Assembly: GCA_913776405.1 (NCBI GenBank)
Contig: CAJYOV010000531.1
Location: 1 to 9,858 of the forward strand
DNA length: 9,858 nt
Source of the DNA: Pseudobdellovibrionaceae bacterium
Lineage (GTDB): Bacteria > Bdellovibrionota > Bdellovibrionia > Bdellovibrionales > JAMPXM01
Direction: 5' to 3'
This document shows, in pieces, positions 1 through 7,138 of this stretch; position 1 is the stretch's first letter; every line of letters starts with the position of its first letter. The position numbers were made by a program, and so were the translations under genes. A model generated the notes under the pieces. The model saw nothing but the letters and a program-made list of their open reading frames with translations. It searched no databases and was not told the origin of the DNA.

Positions 1-1182
1 GAGGAACTCGCGTTCGATTCAGTTGTTCGACCGTTCGTCTCCGACCTGGAACTTCAGCAAACGTTAGATCGCATCGCGTTTCAGCTTTACCACCTCTTTG
101 AGGCTGAGCAAGCACGTGAAGAGATGACACGCATGGTGCGCCCAAATTCGAGCGTGATCAGCGAGGGCATGGAAAGCTACCTCACACGCATTTCAGAAAC
201 GAAAGACCTCGACGAAACTCTTCAGATCTTTATGGAAGAGCTCTCGAAAGACTCGGGCAATTTTCCAGTTCTTTATTTCAAATACTTGCCTCAGCACGCG
301 TCACTCGTGATCGCGCAAGCGAGCAAACTTGCCGTCGATAAACTTCGTGGTGTCGGTGTTGACTTAAAAGGTCTTCAGCCGAAGCAGGCGGCTGAATTTT
401 TCAAGGCACCGTCGCGCGATCAAACGCTCGGCGAACTGATGAAGACGGCCTTTCGCGCAAACGAATTTGCAGCGTTCACGCACTTTAACGACTCCGAGAC
501 GCTTGGGCTTTTTGTCGTCTTCAATCGATCGTCTCTCGAAGTGCAATCGATCATCGACGGGCCCCTTCACCAAATTTTTGAACTCGCTTATAAACGCAAC
601 ATCACTCTCAAGGAAAAACACTCCATCGACACAACCGATCCGGTGACGGGTCTTGTGAGTCGCAGAAGCTTTTCAGAACGTTTAGAGACCGAGATCTCGC
701 GTTCGAGACGCCTCTTCATGCCGCTTAGCTTGATTACGATCGACATCGATCGGTTCCACGAGATCAACGAAAAGCTTGGGTTTCAACAAGCAGACTCGAT
801 TTTGAAAGCCATCGGTACGATCCTTCGCAAAACGACACGCGTGAGCGATATCGTTGCGCGAACGGGGGCAGATGAGTTCTCGCTTCTGTTTCCGCACACG
901 GGTCACGTGGGTGCGAGCATCAAAGCTGAGCGCATTCGCCGAATGATCGAGTCGACCCGGTTTCCGCTTCTAGGGCAGAACTTGGGCTCGTTAACGGTCA
1001 GCGCAGGGGTGAGCGAATATCCGTCTTTCAGTTCAGATGGTGAAAGCCTCATTCGCTCGACCGACGACGCTCTTCTGCAAGTTCGCGAGAAGGGCAATAA
1101 GGTTTGTCTTGCGACGGCGCCCGACGATTTCAAGATGGATTTCACGCCTCGAGAAGTAAAAGACTTAGGTTTCAGCTCATGA
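1..1182 (+). CDS. GGDEF-domain protein with GAF-like region and probable receiver remnant (5' end outside window)
   Basis: The frame is open from base 1, so the gene starts upstream and the ATG at 124 is internal. The first 40 visible codons read like the end of a response-regulator receiver domain: VVRPF stands where receivers usually have a Lys-Pro motif, followed by a helix. Bases 160-600 look like a GAF-type sensory domain (weak call). Bases 630-1110 encode a GGDEF domain, which in active members makes c-di-GMP from two GTP. The metal Asp (742-744), guanine-contacting Asn (766-768) and Asp (793-795) are kept, and so is the RxxD inhibitory site (RVSD, 838-849). The signature is GADEF (865-879) instead of GGDEF. 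The usual FK is FH (754-759), and the late Lys and Arg that hold phosphate are Arg (1084-1086) and Asn (1096-1098). Catalysis is therefore doubtful. The stop overlaps the alr start, so translation is probably coupled. Confidence 0.88.
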   Translation, partial: EELAFDSVVRPFVSDLELQQTLDRIAFQLYHLFEAEQAREEMTRMVRPNSSVISEGMESYLTRISETKDLDETLQIFMEELSKDSGNFPVLYFKYLPQHASLVIAQASKLAVDKLRGVGVDLKGLQPKQAAEFFKAPSRDQTLGELMKTAFRANEFAAFTHFNDSETLGLFVVFNRSSLEVQSIIDGPLHQIFELAYKRNITLKEKHSIDTTDPVTGLVSRRSFSERLETEISRSRRLFMPLSLITIDIDRFHEINEKLGFQQADSILKAIGTILRKTTRVSDIVARTGADEFSLLFPHTGHVGASIKAERIRRMIESTRFPLLGQNLGSLTVSAGVSEYPSFSSDGESLIRSTDDALLQVREKGNKVCLATAPDDFKMDFTPREVKDLGFSS

Positions 1183-2375
1183 CAACACGCTCTTATCGAC
1201 CTTCTCATTACCGCCGCTCCGTCGCAGAAATCGATCTTCGTCAGATTGATCGCAACTTTCGCTCGTTCGTTTCTCTTTACCCGGCCGGTACCTTCTTTTG
1301 CCCGATGGTGAAAGCGAACGCCTACGGCCACGGCGACATCGAAGTAGCAAAAGCACTTCGAAACGCGGGCGCAAATTACCTTGGCGTTGCTCTCATCGAA
1401 GAAGGCGAGCGACTTCGCCACGCGGGCGACCGCGATCCGATTTTGATTTTCGGTCCTGTCGATTCTGGTTCAGCGGAAACGATTTTGCGCGAGAACTTAA
1501 CGGCCGTCGTCAGCGGCTGGGATCAACTACAAGCGCTCGAAGTGGCGTATGCAGATGGCGGTACGAGTACGACGCGTGTCCATTTTGAATTTAATACCGG
1601 AATGAATCGCCTCGGATTCGAGCCCGAAGAGGCGCCAAAACTTCGCGAGTGGCTTCGCGAGCACAAAGAATTCAAGCTTGAAGGCGTTTGCACACATCTC
1701 CTCCGTGGTAACGACGCGGGCGACGAAACAGGCGAGTCCGAAATTCAGTTGAATCGTTTCGTTCAGATCGTTAATGCGTTTGGCGACCTACCGGATTTGA
1801 TCGTGCATGCTCTGAATTCGAGCGCGGCCGTCAATATCTGGAACCGGAAGGCTGAGCAAAAGCAGCTTGGCGCTGCAAACGGAAAAACACTCGGTCTTCG
1901 CCCCGGCATCGGTCTTTACGGCGTTCAGCCTCCAAACGATCAACACGCTGAAATTCAGTTGCGCCCGGTGATGAGCCTGAAAACGCATGTCATTGCGATT
2001 CACCACGTAAAAAAAGGCGAGAAAGTTTCCTACGGGCCGCTCTGGCAAGCGGAACGCGATTCTACGATCGCAACACTTCCGTTTGGCTATGCCGATGGCT
2101 ACCGCCGCTCGTTGACGAACCGGTCTCAGGTGTTATTCCGTGGCGCACGTGCGCCTGTCGCCGGCACCGTCTGCATGGACTACTTCATGGTTGATCTCAC
2201 AGACATCGAAGCAAAAACGGGTAAACCGGTTGTGATCGGTGAAGAGATCGTTCTTTTGGGCGATCAAGGTCAAGAGTCGATTACGGCGACCGAACTTGCA
2301 GATCTTGCCGGCACGATCTCTTACGAAATTTTCACCGGCGTGAGTGAACGCGTCACGAGAGTTTACTTACGATGA
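1179..2375 (+). CDS. alr: Alanine racemase (PLP-dependent)
   Basis: Interconverts L- and D-alanine in the cytoplasm, supplying D-Ala for peptidoglycan. The protein has 398 residues, slightly above the usual 360-390. The PLP-binding Lys45 sits in MVKANAYGHG. The opposing catalytic Tyr285 is in KVSYGPLW. The family motifs TGMNRLGF (140-147), RPGIGLYG (241-248), PFGYADGY (301-308) and VCMDYFMVDL (331-340) follow in order, so both the barrel and the C-terminal beta domain are complete. The frame is open back to 1104, but I chose ATG 1179: it gives a normal N-terminus and forms an ATGA overlap with the preceding stop, with a weak AGG at 1167-1169. Its end overlaps mlaE in the same way. A lone biosynthetic enzyme between a GGDEF protein and lipid-transport genes points to an envelope operon. 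Confidence 0.96.
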   Translation: MTTRSYRPSHYRRSVAEIDLRQIDRNFRSFVSLYPAGTFFCPMVKANAYGHGDIEVAKALRNAGANYLGVALIEEGERLRHAGDRDPILIFGPVDSGSAETILRENLTAVVSGWDQLQALEVAYADGGTSTTRVHFEFNTGMNRLGFEPEEAPKLREWLREHKEFKLEGVCTHLLRGNDAGDETGESEIQLNRFVQIVNAFGDLPDLIVHALNSSAAVNIWNRKAEQKQLGAANGKTLGLRPGIGLYGVQPPNDQHAEIQLRPVMSLKTHVIAIHHVKKGEKVSYGPLWQAERDSTIATLPFGYADGYRRSLTNRSQVLFRGARAPVAGTVCMDYFMVDLTDIEAKTGKPVVIGEEIVLLGDQGQESITATELADLAGTISYEIFTGVSERVTRVYLR

Positions 2376-3238
2376 CAAGACGCGAATGGTGGGCTCTCAG
2401 TTACGGTGAGAAGCGAGAACGCTTTAACGATGCGTTCAACCACTTCTTTATTTGGATCCTAAAGAGCTTCGCTTCTTTTGTGACAGCAACTGGCGAACTC
2501 GCAAAGTTTGCGGCAACGTCCATCAAACTTGCGTTTCGTGCGCCTTCTCGCTGGGACGAAGTCATCGTTCACATGGAGTTTGTCGGCAACAAATCGATTA
2601 CGATCATTTGTCTCTCGGGGCTCTTCACGGGGCTAGCGCTCTCGTACCAGATTTACCTCGGCTTCAAGATCGTCAACATGACGGCGATGGTTGGACCGAC
2701 CGTCGGCCTCGGTGTCTTTCGTGAACTCGGCCCGGTGTTGACGGGGCTTATCGTTTCAGCCCGAGCGGGTGGCGCAATGGCCGCAAGGCTCGGCACCATG
2801 CGCGTGACTGAACAAATCGACGCGCTCGAAGTGATGGGCGTCGATCCCGTTCAATACCTCGTGAGCCCGCGAATTATCGCGACCGTTCTCGTGATGCCAT
2901 TGTTGACGGCTGTCTATGATTTCGTTGCGATGCTTGGCTGCTATTTGATCTGCGTCTACCTCTTCGACATCGACCCGGCTCAACTCGTTTCGCAAACCAC
3001 CGAGTGGCTTGAGCCATATCATCTGTGGGAAGGCCTCTTCAAAGGCGCTCTCTTCGGGCTCTTCTTTTCCGTCATTTGTACGAATCGTGGATATAACACC
3101 AAAGGTGGTGCCGAGGGCGTTGGCAACTCGACAAACGAGGGTGTTGTCACCAGCATGGTCATGATCATCGTTGTCGATTTCTTCGTAACGAATCTCATTA
3201 ACGTCTTCTATCAGTTGAAAGCGACGCTTCTCCAGTGA
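2372..3238 (+). CDS. mlaE: MlaE-family ABC transporter permease
   Basis: Integral inner-membrane permease of the Mla/MCE lipid transporter; in the known family it forms a dimer with two MlaF ATPases below and the MlaD ring above. The protein has 288 residues against about 260 in E. coli, with a charged N-terminal extension. Hydrophobic stretches lie near residues 75-95, 105-130, 168-198, 222-237 and 259-279. The family hallmark runs through FRELGPVLTGLIVSARAGG (116-134), then AARLGTMRVTEQIDALEVMG (137-156), the coupling segment that meets the ATPase. The ATG overlaps the alr stop (ATGA) and the TGA overlaps the mlaF GTG start, so expression is probably coupled on both sides. Motif match and the mlaF/mlaD neighbours make the call firm. 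The transported lipid and its direction cannot be read from sequence. Confidence 0.95.
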   Translation: MTRREWWALSYGEKRERFNDAFNHFFIWILKSFASFVTATGELAKFAATSIKLAFRAPSRWDEVIVHMEFVGNKSITIICLSGLFTGLALSYQIYLGFKIVNMTAMVGPTVGLGVFRELGPVLTGLIVSARAGGAMAARLGTMRVTEQIDALEVMGVDPVQYLVSPRIIATVLVMPLLTAVYDFVAMLGCYLICVYLFDIDPAQLVSQTTEWLEPYHLWEGLFKGALFGLFFSVICTNRGYNTKGGAEGVGNSTNEGVVTSMVMIIVVDFFVTNLINVFYQLKATLLQ

Positions 3239-4071
3239 CCGAGACAAACGCGGAACAGCAGTCCAACATTCAGTACGCTGTCGACATGAGCGACGTGAAG
3301 AAGTCGTTCGACGGTAAAGAATTTGTCTTAAACGGCATCGACCTCAAGATCCCGAAAGGCAAGATTACTGTCATCATCGGTTATTCCGGCACGGGGAAGT
3401 CCGTTTTACTGAAACATATCCTCGGTCTTTTGCATCCGACCTCAGGCTCGATCAAAGTCTCGGGCAAAGAGATTACGTCGATGACAGACGAGCAGCTCAC
3501 GAAGCTTCGTCAAGACTACGGGATGCTTTTTCAGTACGCGGCTTTGTTCGACGACATGACGGCAATCGAAAATGTCATGTTTCCTTTGAAGGAGCACCGT
3601 CGCGATATGCCTCGGTCCGAGCGCCTTCAAATTGCGAAAGATCGATTGAAAGACTCAGGTCTTGATCCAAAACATTTCAACAAACTGCCGGCAGAGATGT
3701 CGGGCGGTATGAGAAAACGGGTCGGCCTCGCGCGTGCGCTCGCACTAGACCCAGACATTCTGATCTACGATGAGCCAACGACTGGCCTAGACCCCGTTCT
3801 CACGGAAATGGTGGATAATCTAATAGTAAGTACTCATAATTTAAGGAAGGGCTCAACGTCGATCGTCGTTTCGCATGACCTGTACGCCGCATTTCGAATT
3901 GCGGACCATGTGGCCATGTTAGATAGCGGTCGTGTTCTTCTTCATGGAACGCCGGAAGATTTCCTAAACTCGGAAATCGATCTCGTGAAGCGATTCGTCG
4001 CAAAAGGTGTTCGTAAAGAGTTGCAGCCTAAAAACGGCGAGTCGGAAGAGCCGGCTCGTTCAACTGAGTGA
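3235..4071 (+). CDS. mlaF: MlaF-family ABC transporter ATP-binding protein
   Basis: Cytoplasmic ATPase that powers the MlaE/MlaD lipid transporter. The protein has 278 residues. Walker A is GYSGTGKS (49-56), the Q-loop Gln is 100, the signature SGGMRKRVGLARA is at 156-168 (the SGGMxxR form typical of MlaF), Walker B is DILIYDEP (174-181) with Glu180, and the H-loop His is 214. All catalytic parts are intact. The GTG at 3235 forms a GTGA overlap with the mlaE stop. The ATG at 3286 is an alternative start that would trim 17 residues without touching a motif, and no clear ribosome binding site favours either. Codons at 3817-3849, between Walker B and the H-loop, are unusually AT-ending (CTA, ATA, GTA, TTA, AGG). 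The C-terminus after residue 260 is charged and probably disordered. Confidence 0.95.
   Translation: MTETNAEQQSNIQYAVDMSDVKKSFDGKEFVLNGIDLKIPKGKITVIIGYSGTGKSVLLKHILGLLHPTSGSIKVSGKEITSMTDEQLTKLRQDYGMLFQYAALFDDMTAIENVMFPLKEHRRDMPRSERLQIAKDRLKDSGLDPKHFNKLPAEMSGGMRKRVGLARALALDPDILIYDEPTTGLDPVLTEMVDNLIVSTHNLRKGSTSIVVSHDLYAAFRIADHVAMLDSGRVLLHGTPEDFLNSEIDLVKRFVAKGVRKELQPKNGESEEPARSTE
3812..3840 (+). promoter_or_regulatory. Possible internal promoter in the AT-rich patch of mlaF
   Basis: TGGATA (3812-3817), a 17-base spacer and CATAAT (3835-3840) resemble a sigma-70 promoter, with nine of twelve consensus positions matching. It lies in a 32-base island (3815-3846) with only 7 G/C. Transcription would begin near 3847 and reach mlaD. 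No experimental support is available, and AT-rich DNA gives such matches by chance. Confidence 0.25.
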
Positions 4072-4107
4072 TTCATCTTTGACGTGTTCGACGCGATTGG
4101 TACCTGA

Positions 4108-5487
4108 ATGAATTTTTTCTCCGCCCCGGAATTTAAAGTCGGTGTCCTAGTTTTACTAGTGGCAGGCATTATTGCGGGCATGGCGTTGTCAGTCAGCAGT
4201 GACTCGAGCTATTTGGGCTCGAAGAAAAACGCTTGGTTCTTGATCGATGACGCTTCAGGCTTGATCGAAAAGTCGGGCGTGCGCATGGCCGGTATTCGCG
4301 TTGGCCAAATCAAAAAAATCTCCCTCGAAAACGGCCAAGCAAAAATCGACATGACTCTCGATGGCGATGTGCCTATCACGAAATCGGTTCGTGTCGAAAT
4401 TCGCCCGAACGGCATTTTGGGCGATAAACACGTCGAGCTCGTCGCCGGTGATCCGCGCGACCCGCCACTTCGGTCAGGCGAGCAAATTCTCGTCGTCGAC
4501 GACCGAGCGTCGATGGACAAAGTCATTGCCGAAGTTTCAAAGATCACGCAGAGCCTGAACACAATCGCGCTGAATATTAAGGCCGCGACCGAAGGCGATA
4601 CCGACAAGCCACTCGGTAAAATCATCGCAAACGTCGAGCGCATCACGACGGATCTCGCTGAGGTCACTCAAGGTCAGAAAGAGAACATCTCTGAGATTCT
4701 CGCCAACTTGCGTGACACGACCGACACGATCAACGAACTCGTCAATAACGACGCCGACGACGGCCTTCGCGCAACTTGGGACCGCACGCTTACACGCATC
4801 GACAAATCGCTAGCGAACGTAGAAGCGGTCACAACGAAAATCGCTAAAGGCGAAGGTACGATCGGTAAGCTTATCAACGACGAGACGACGGTCGATAACA
4901 TCAACAATGCGGTTGGCGGCATCAGCCAAATCTTCGAGCAAGCGCAACGTTTGCAAACGAGCTTCGGCGTTCAGTCGAACTACTTGATGAATAGCTCGGG
5001 CTCAAAAACCTTCCTGACAGTTCAGATTCAGCCGGGTCTCGATCGTTATTACGAAGTCGGTGTTGTGGACGACGGCATCGGCCAAGTCGAGAACATCACA
5101 TCGACTACGAATTCTTCGACAGGGATCACGACAACGACTCAAGAGCGTCGCAGCTACGAAAACCGACTTAAGTTCAATGCCCTCTTCGCGAAGAACTTCT
5201 ACGACTTCACGGTTAAAGGCGGCGTCATCGAGAGCCGCGGCGGTCTCGCAGCGGACTATTACATGCTGAAGCGCAAATTAAAGCTTTCACTCGAGGCGTT
5301 TGATTTCACGAACTTGAACGTTCGCGCCACAGCTCGTTACAACATCGTCGGCGGCATTTACGCCGCCGTCGGTGCCGAGAATCTCGCCGGCCAAATTCCG
5401 GGTCGCGGCGTCGACAACTTCGTTGGTGCGGGCCTCTTCCTCACGAACGACGATTTGAAACTCTTGCTGACAAGAATGCCGTTCTAA
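4108..5487 (+). CDS. mlaD: MlaD-like MCE protein with C-terminal beta-barrel-like domain
   Basis: Lipid-binding subunit of the Mla transporter, anchored in the inner membrane with its body in the periplasm. The protein has 459 residues, far longer than E. coli MlaD (about 180). A membrane helix spans about 11-29 and is followed by one MCE domain (39-130; GVRMAGIRVGQI and NGILGDKHVEL fit the family). Residues 131-282 are mainly helical, with repeated hydrophobic spacing and a GKLIND motif at 253-258. Residues 284-459 hold roughly ten alternating beta strands broken by a Ser/Thr-rich loop (330-346), and the chain ends in Phe like many outer-membrane barrels. Similar long MlaD proteins are known in diderm Firmicutes such as Veillonella, where a trans-envelope bridge was proposed. 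An in-frame TGA just before ATG 4108 fixes this as the first ATG. No clear ribosome binding site is seen. Rare Leu codons (CTA, TTA, CTA) cluster in the membrane helix. Confidence 0.92.
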   Translation: MNFFSAPEFKVGVLVLLVAGIIAGMALSVSSDSSYLGSKKNAWFLIDDASGLIEKSGVRMAGIRVGQIKKISLENGQAKIDMTLDGDVPITKSVRVEIRPNGILGDKHVELVAGDPRDPPLRSGEQILVVDDRASMDKVIAEVSKITQSLNTIALNIKAATEGDTDKPLGKIIANVERITTDLAEVTQGQKENISEILANLRDTTDTINELVNNDADDGLRATWDRTLTRIDKSLANVEAVTTKIAKGEGTIGKLINDETTVDNINNAVGGISQIFEQAQRLQTSFGVQSNYLMNSSGSKTFLTVQIQPGLDRYYEVGVVDDGIGQVENITSTTNSSTGITTTTQERRSYENRLKFNALFAKNFYDFTVKGGVIESRGGLAADYYMLKRKLKLSLEAFDFTNLNVRATARYNIVGGIYAAVGAENLAGQIPGRGVDNFVGAGLFLTNDDLKLLLTRMPF

Positions 5488-5491
5488 CACT

Positions 5492-5519
5492 GCACGCGCG
5501 GCTTGCGCGTGTCGCTTTT
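5492..5519 (+). terminator. Probable intrinsic terminator after mlaD
   Basis: CACGCGC (5493-5499) and GCGCGTG (5505-5511) form a perfect seven-base-pair GC-rich stem with a five-base loop, extended by a possible G-U pair. A short T tract (5516-5519) follows after TCGC. It starts only a few bases past the mlaD stop and is the only clear terminator-like structure in the window. The weak T tract leaves room for read-through into purH. Confidence 0.5.
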
Positions 5520-5521
5520 GC

Positions 5522-5549
5522 CTGCGATGGTGGGGCCATCAAATCGCAG
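5522..5549 (+). promoter_or_regulatory. Hairpin in the purH leader
   Basis: CTGCGAT (5522-5528) pairs perfectly with ATCGCAG (5543-5549). Inside it, GATGG (5526-5530) can instead pair with CCATC (5536-5540), so two partly exclusive folds exist. The outer stem ends one base before the GGAGG ribosome binding site of purH, so it could affect ribosome access. It does not resemble a purine riboswitch that I recognise. A regulatory role is inferred from position only. Confidence 0.35.
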
Positions 5550-5550
5550 C

Positions 5551-5555
5551 GGAGG
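5551..5555 (+). promoter_or_regulatory. Ribosome binding site of purH
   Basis: A perfect GGAGG sits five bases before the GTG at 5561. It is the strongest ribosome binding site in the window and decides the GTG start. Confidence 0.85.
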
Positions 5556-5560
5556 CAGCA

Positions 5561-7102
5561 GTGTTCAATAACGCGCTCGTGAGCGTCTCTGATAAATCCG
5601 GTCTCGTCGAATTCCTGAAACCTTTTGTAGCTAAAGGCCTTCGCGTCGTTTCGACGGGCGGTACTCTGAAGCACTTACGCGAAAACGGCATCAACGCCGT
5701 CGACGTGACCGAACAAACCGGCTTCCCTGAAGTCATGGATGGTCGGGTGAAGACACTTCATCCGCGCGTTCACATGGCTCTCCTCGCTCGCCAAACTCAC
5801 GAGGATGATCAAGCTCTTTTGCAAAAAGAAAATCTTGAAGCATTCGATCTTGTTGTCGTGAACCTTTATCCGTTCGAGCAGGCGAAAGCTCGCGGCGCTC
5901 AAGGTGCGGAGCTGATCGAATACATCGATGTCGGCGGCCCAAGCATGCTGCGAGCTGCAGCGAAGAATCACGACCGCATCGCGGTGGTTTGCCAACCTTC
6001 CGATTACAACTGGATCAAGGCGCGCGCCGAGTCTGGTGAAACTCTCACGCTCGAAGATCGCCGTAAACTTGCGGCTTCCGTTTTCCGTCACACGGCAAGC
6101 TACGATGACTTGATTGCCAAATCGCTTGAAGCCGAACTTCCGGAGTCAGATGAACGGTCTCTCACGCTGTCCGGGCGTCTAGTGACTGAACTCCGCTACG
6201 GCGAGAATCCGCATCAAAAGGCGTGGTGGCTTCGTGAGCCGGCAAGTAGCGGCGGCCTTCACGATGCAAAAATCCTTCACGGCAAGCCGCTTTCCTACAA
6301 CAACATCCTCGATCTCGACGCGGCCGTTGGCGCAGCAAACGATTTCGCTGACCCGTGTGCAGTCGCGGTGAAACACAACAATCCATGCGGGGTCGGCACT
6401 GACACGAGCGTCGCGGGCGCAGTCAAGCGCGCCATCGATGCAGACCCTGTCAGCGTGTTTGGCGGAATCATCGCGGTCAATCGAGTCGTCGATCTTGAGT
6501 CTGCAGAAACGATGGCGAAGATCTTCCTCGAATGCATCATCGCCCCAGGCTTTGAACCAGCTGCACTCGAGCGCCTCCAAAAAAAGAAGGATCTTCGTCT
6601 TCTTGAGTGGCCACAGCTCGGTAAAGCGACACCTGAAAATCAAGTTCGCACGGTCACAGGTGGGTACTTGGTCCAAACGCCCGATGTCGTGACAACGAGT
6701 CGCGCCGAGTGGCGCATCGTCGGTGACGAACCGTCCGAAAAAATTTGGCGAGATCTTCTGCTAGCTTGGAAAGTTTGTGCGAGACTTAAAAGTAACGCGA
6801 TCGCCGTTGCGGTGGATGGGCGCACAGTTGGTTTAGGCATGGGCCAAGTCAACCGCGTCGACGCCGTTCAACACGCGATCGAGAGAATGAGCCGTCATCA
6901 TCAGGCGACTTCTCTCACAGACGTTTGCCTAGCTAGCGACGCGTTTTTCCCGTTCGCCGACTCGATCGACAAAGCGGCCGATGCGGGGATTCGTTGGATC
7001 ATTCAACCGGGTGGGTCCATTCGCGACGAAGATGTTTTGGCAAAGGCCCGTGAGCGGGGGTTAAATGTGATATTGACCGGTCGAAGACACTTTCGACACT
7101 GA
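5561..7102 (+). CDS. purH: Bifunctional AICAR formyltransferase / IMP cyclohydrolase
   Basis: Catalyses the last two steps of de novo IMP synthesis in the cytoplasm: formylation of AICAR with 10-formyl-THF, then ring closure. The protein has 513 residues (E. coli about 529). The N-terminal cyclohydrolase domain (1-about 145) has VSVSDKSGL (7-15), TGGT (32-35), TGFPEVMDGRVKTLHPRVH (53-71) and NLYPF (101-105). The C-terminal transformylase domain has LRYGENPHQ (211-219), LSYNNILDLDAA (244-255) and the catalytic Lys271-His272 in KHNNPCG, and it closes with a typical TGRRHFRH end. No break or missing catalytic residue is seen. GTG is chosen because of the GGAGG five bases upstream. The gene is preceded by a probable terminator and a leader hairpin, so it may be transcribed separately from the mla operon, but I could not find a convincing promoter. 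Confidence 0.98.
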   Translation: MFNNALVSVSDKSGLVEFLKPFVAKGLRVVSTGGTLKHLRENGINAVDVTEQTGFPEVMDGRVKTLHPRVHMALLARQTHEDDQALLQKENLEAFDLVVVNLYPFEQAKARGAQGAELIEYIDVGGPSMLRAAAKNHDRIAVVCQPSDYNWIKARAESGETLTLEDRRKLAASVFRHTASYDDLIAKSLEAELPESDERSLTLSGRLVTELRYGENPHQKAWWLREPASSGGLHDAKILHGKPLSYNNILDLDAAVGAANDFADPCAVAVKHNNPCGVGTDTSVAGAVKRAIDADPVSVFGGIIAVNRVVDLESAETMAKIFLECIIAPGFEPAALERLQKKKDLRLLEWPQLGKATPENQVRTVTGGYLVQTPDVVTTSRAEWRIVGDEPSEKIWRDLLLAWKVCARLKSNAIAVAVDGRTVGLGMGQVNRVDAVQHAIERMSRHHQATSLTDVCLASDAFFPFADSIDKAADAGIRWIIQPGGSIRDEDVLAKARERGLNVILTGRRHFRH

Positions 7103-7127
7103 GACATCAGGCTAAGACACCACGCAC

Positions 7128-7133
7128 GAGGAA
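7128..7133 (+). promoter_or_regulatory. Ribosome binding site of the TPR gene
   Basis: GAGGAA lies five bases before the ATG at 7139 and supports that start. The 36-base gap after purH shows no terminator with a T tract. Confidence 0.7.
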
Positions 7134-7138
7134 CACGG

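Noticed and set aside
1104..1178. Upstream ATG for alr, adding 25 residues
   Set aside because: The added residues are Arg-rich and unlike Alr N-termini, and they would overlap the GGDEF coding end by about 80 bases. ATG 1179 gives the standard ATGA overlap.
903..1421. 172-codon open frame on the - strand across the GGDEF/alr junction
   Set aside because: It lies opposite two clear coding genes, and its protein is basic, Cys/Arg-scattered and without recognisable motifs. It is a by-product of the codon bias on the + strand.
2756..3247. 163-codon open frame on the - strand within mlaE
   Set aside because: It is fully opposite the conserved MlaE core, the product is rich in charged residues and His, and no ribosome binding site or family motif supports it.
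3286..3288. ATG as the mlaF start instead of GTG 3235
   Set aside because: Possible, but it lacks a ribosome binding site, while the GTGA overlap matches the two preceding junctions. It is kept only as an alternative.
4079..4084. TTGACG as a -35 box for mlaD
   Set aside because: The matching -10 position would fall on the start codon itself, with no TATAAT-like sequence there.
7080..7097. GTCGAA/TTCGAC inverted repeat at the end of purH as a terminator
   Set aside because: Only six base pairs, inside the coding end, GC-moderate and with no T tract after it.
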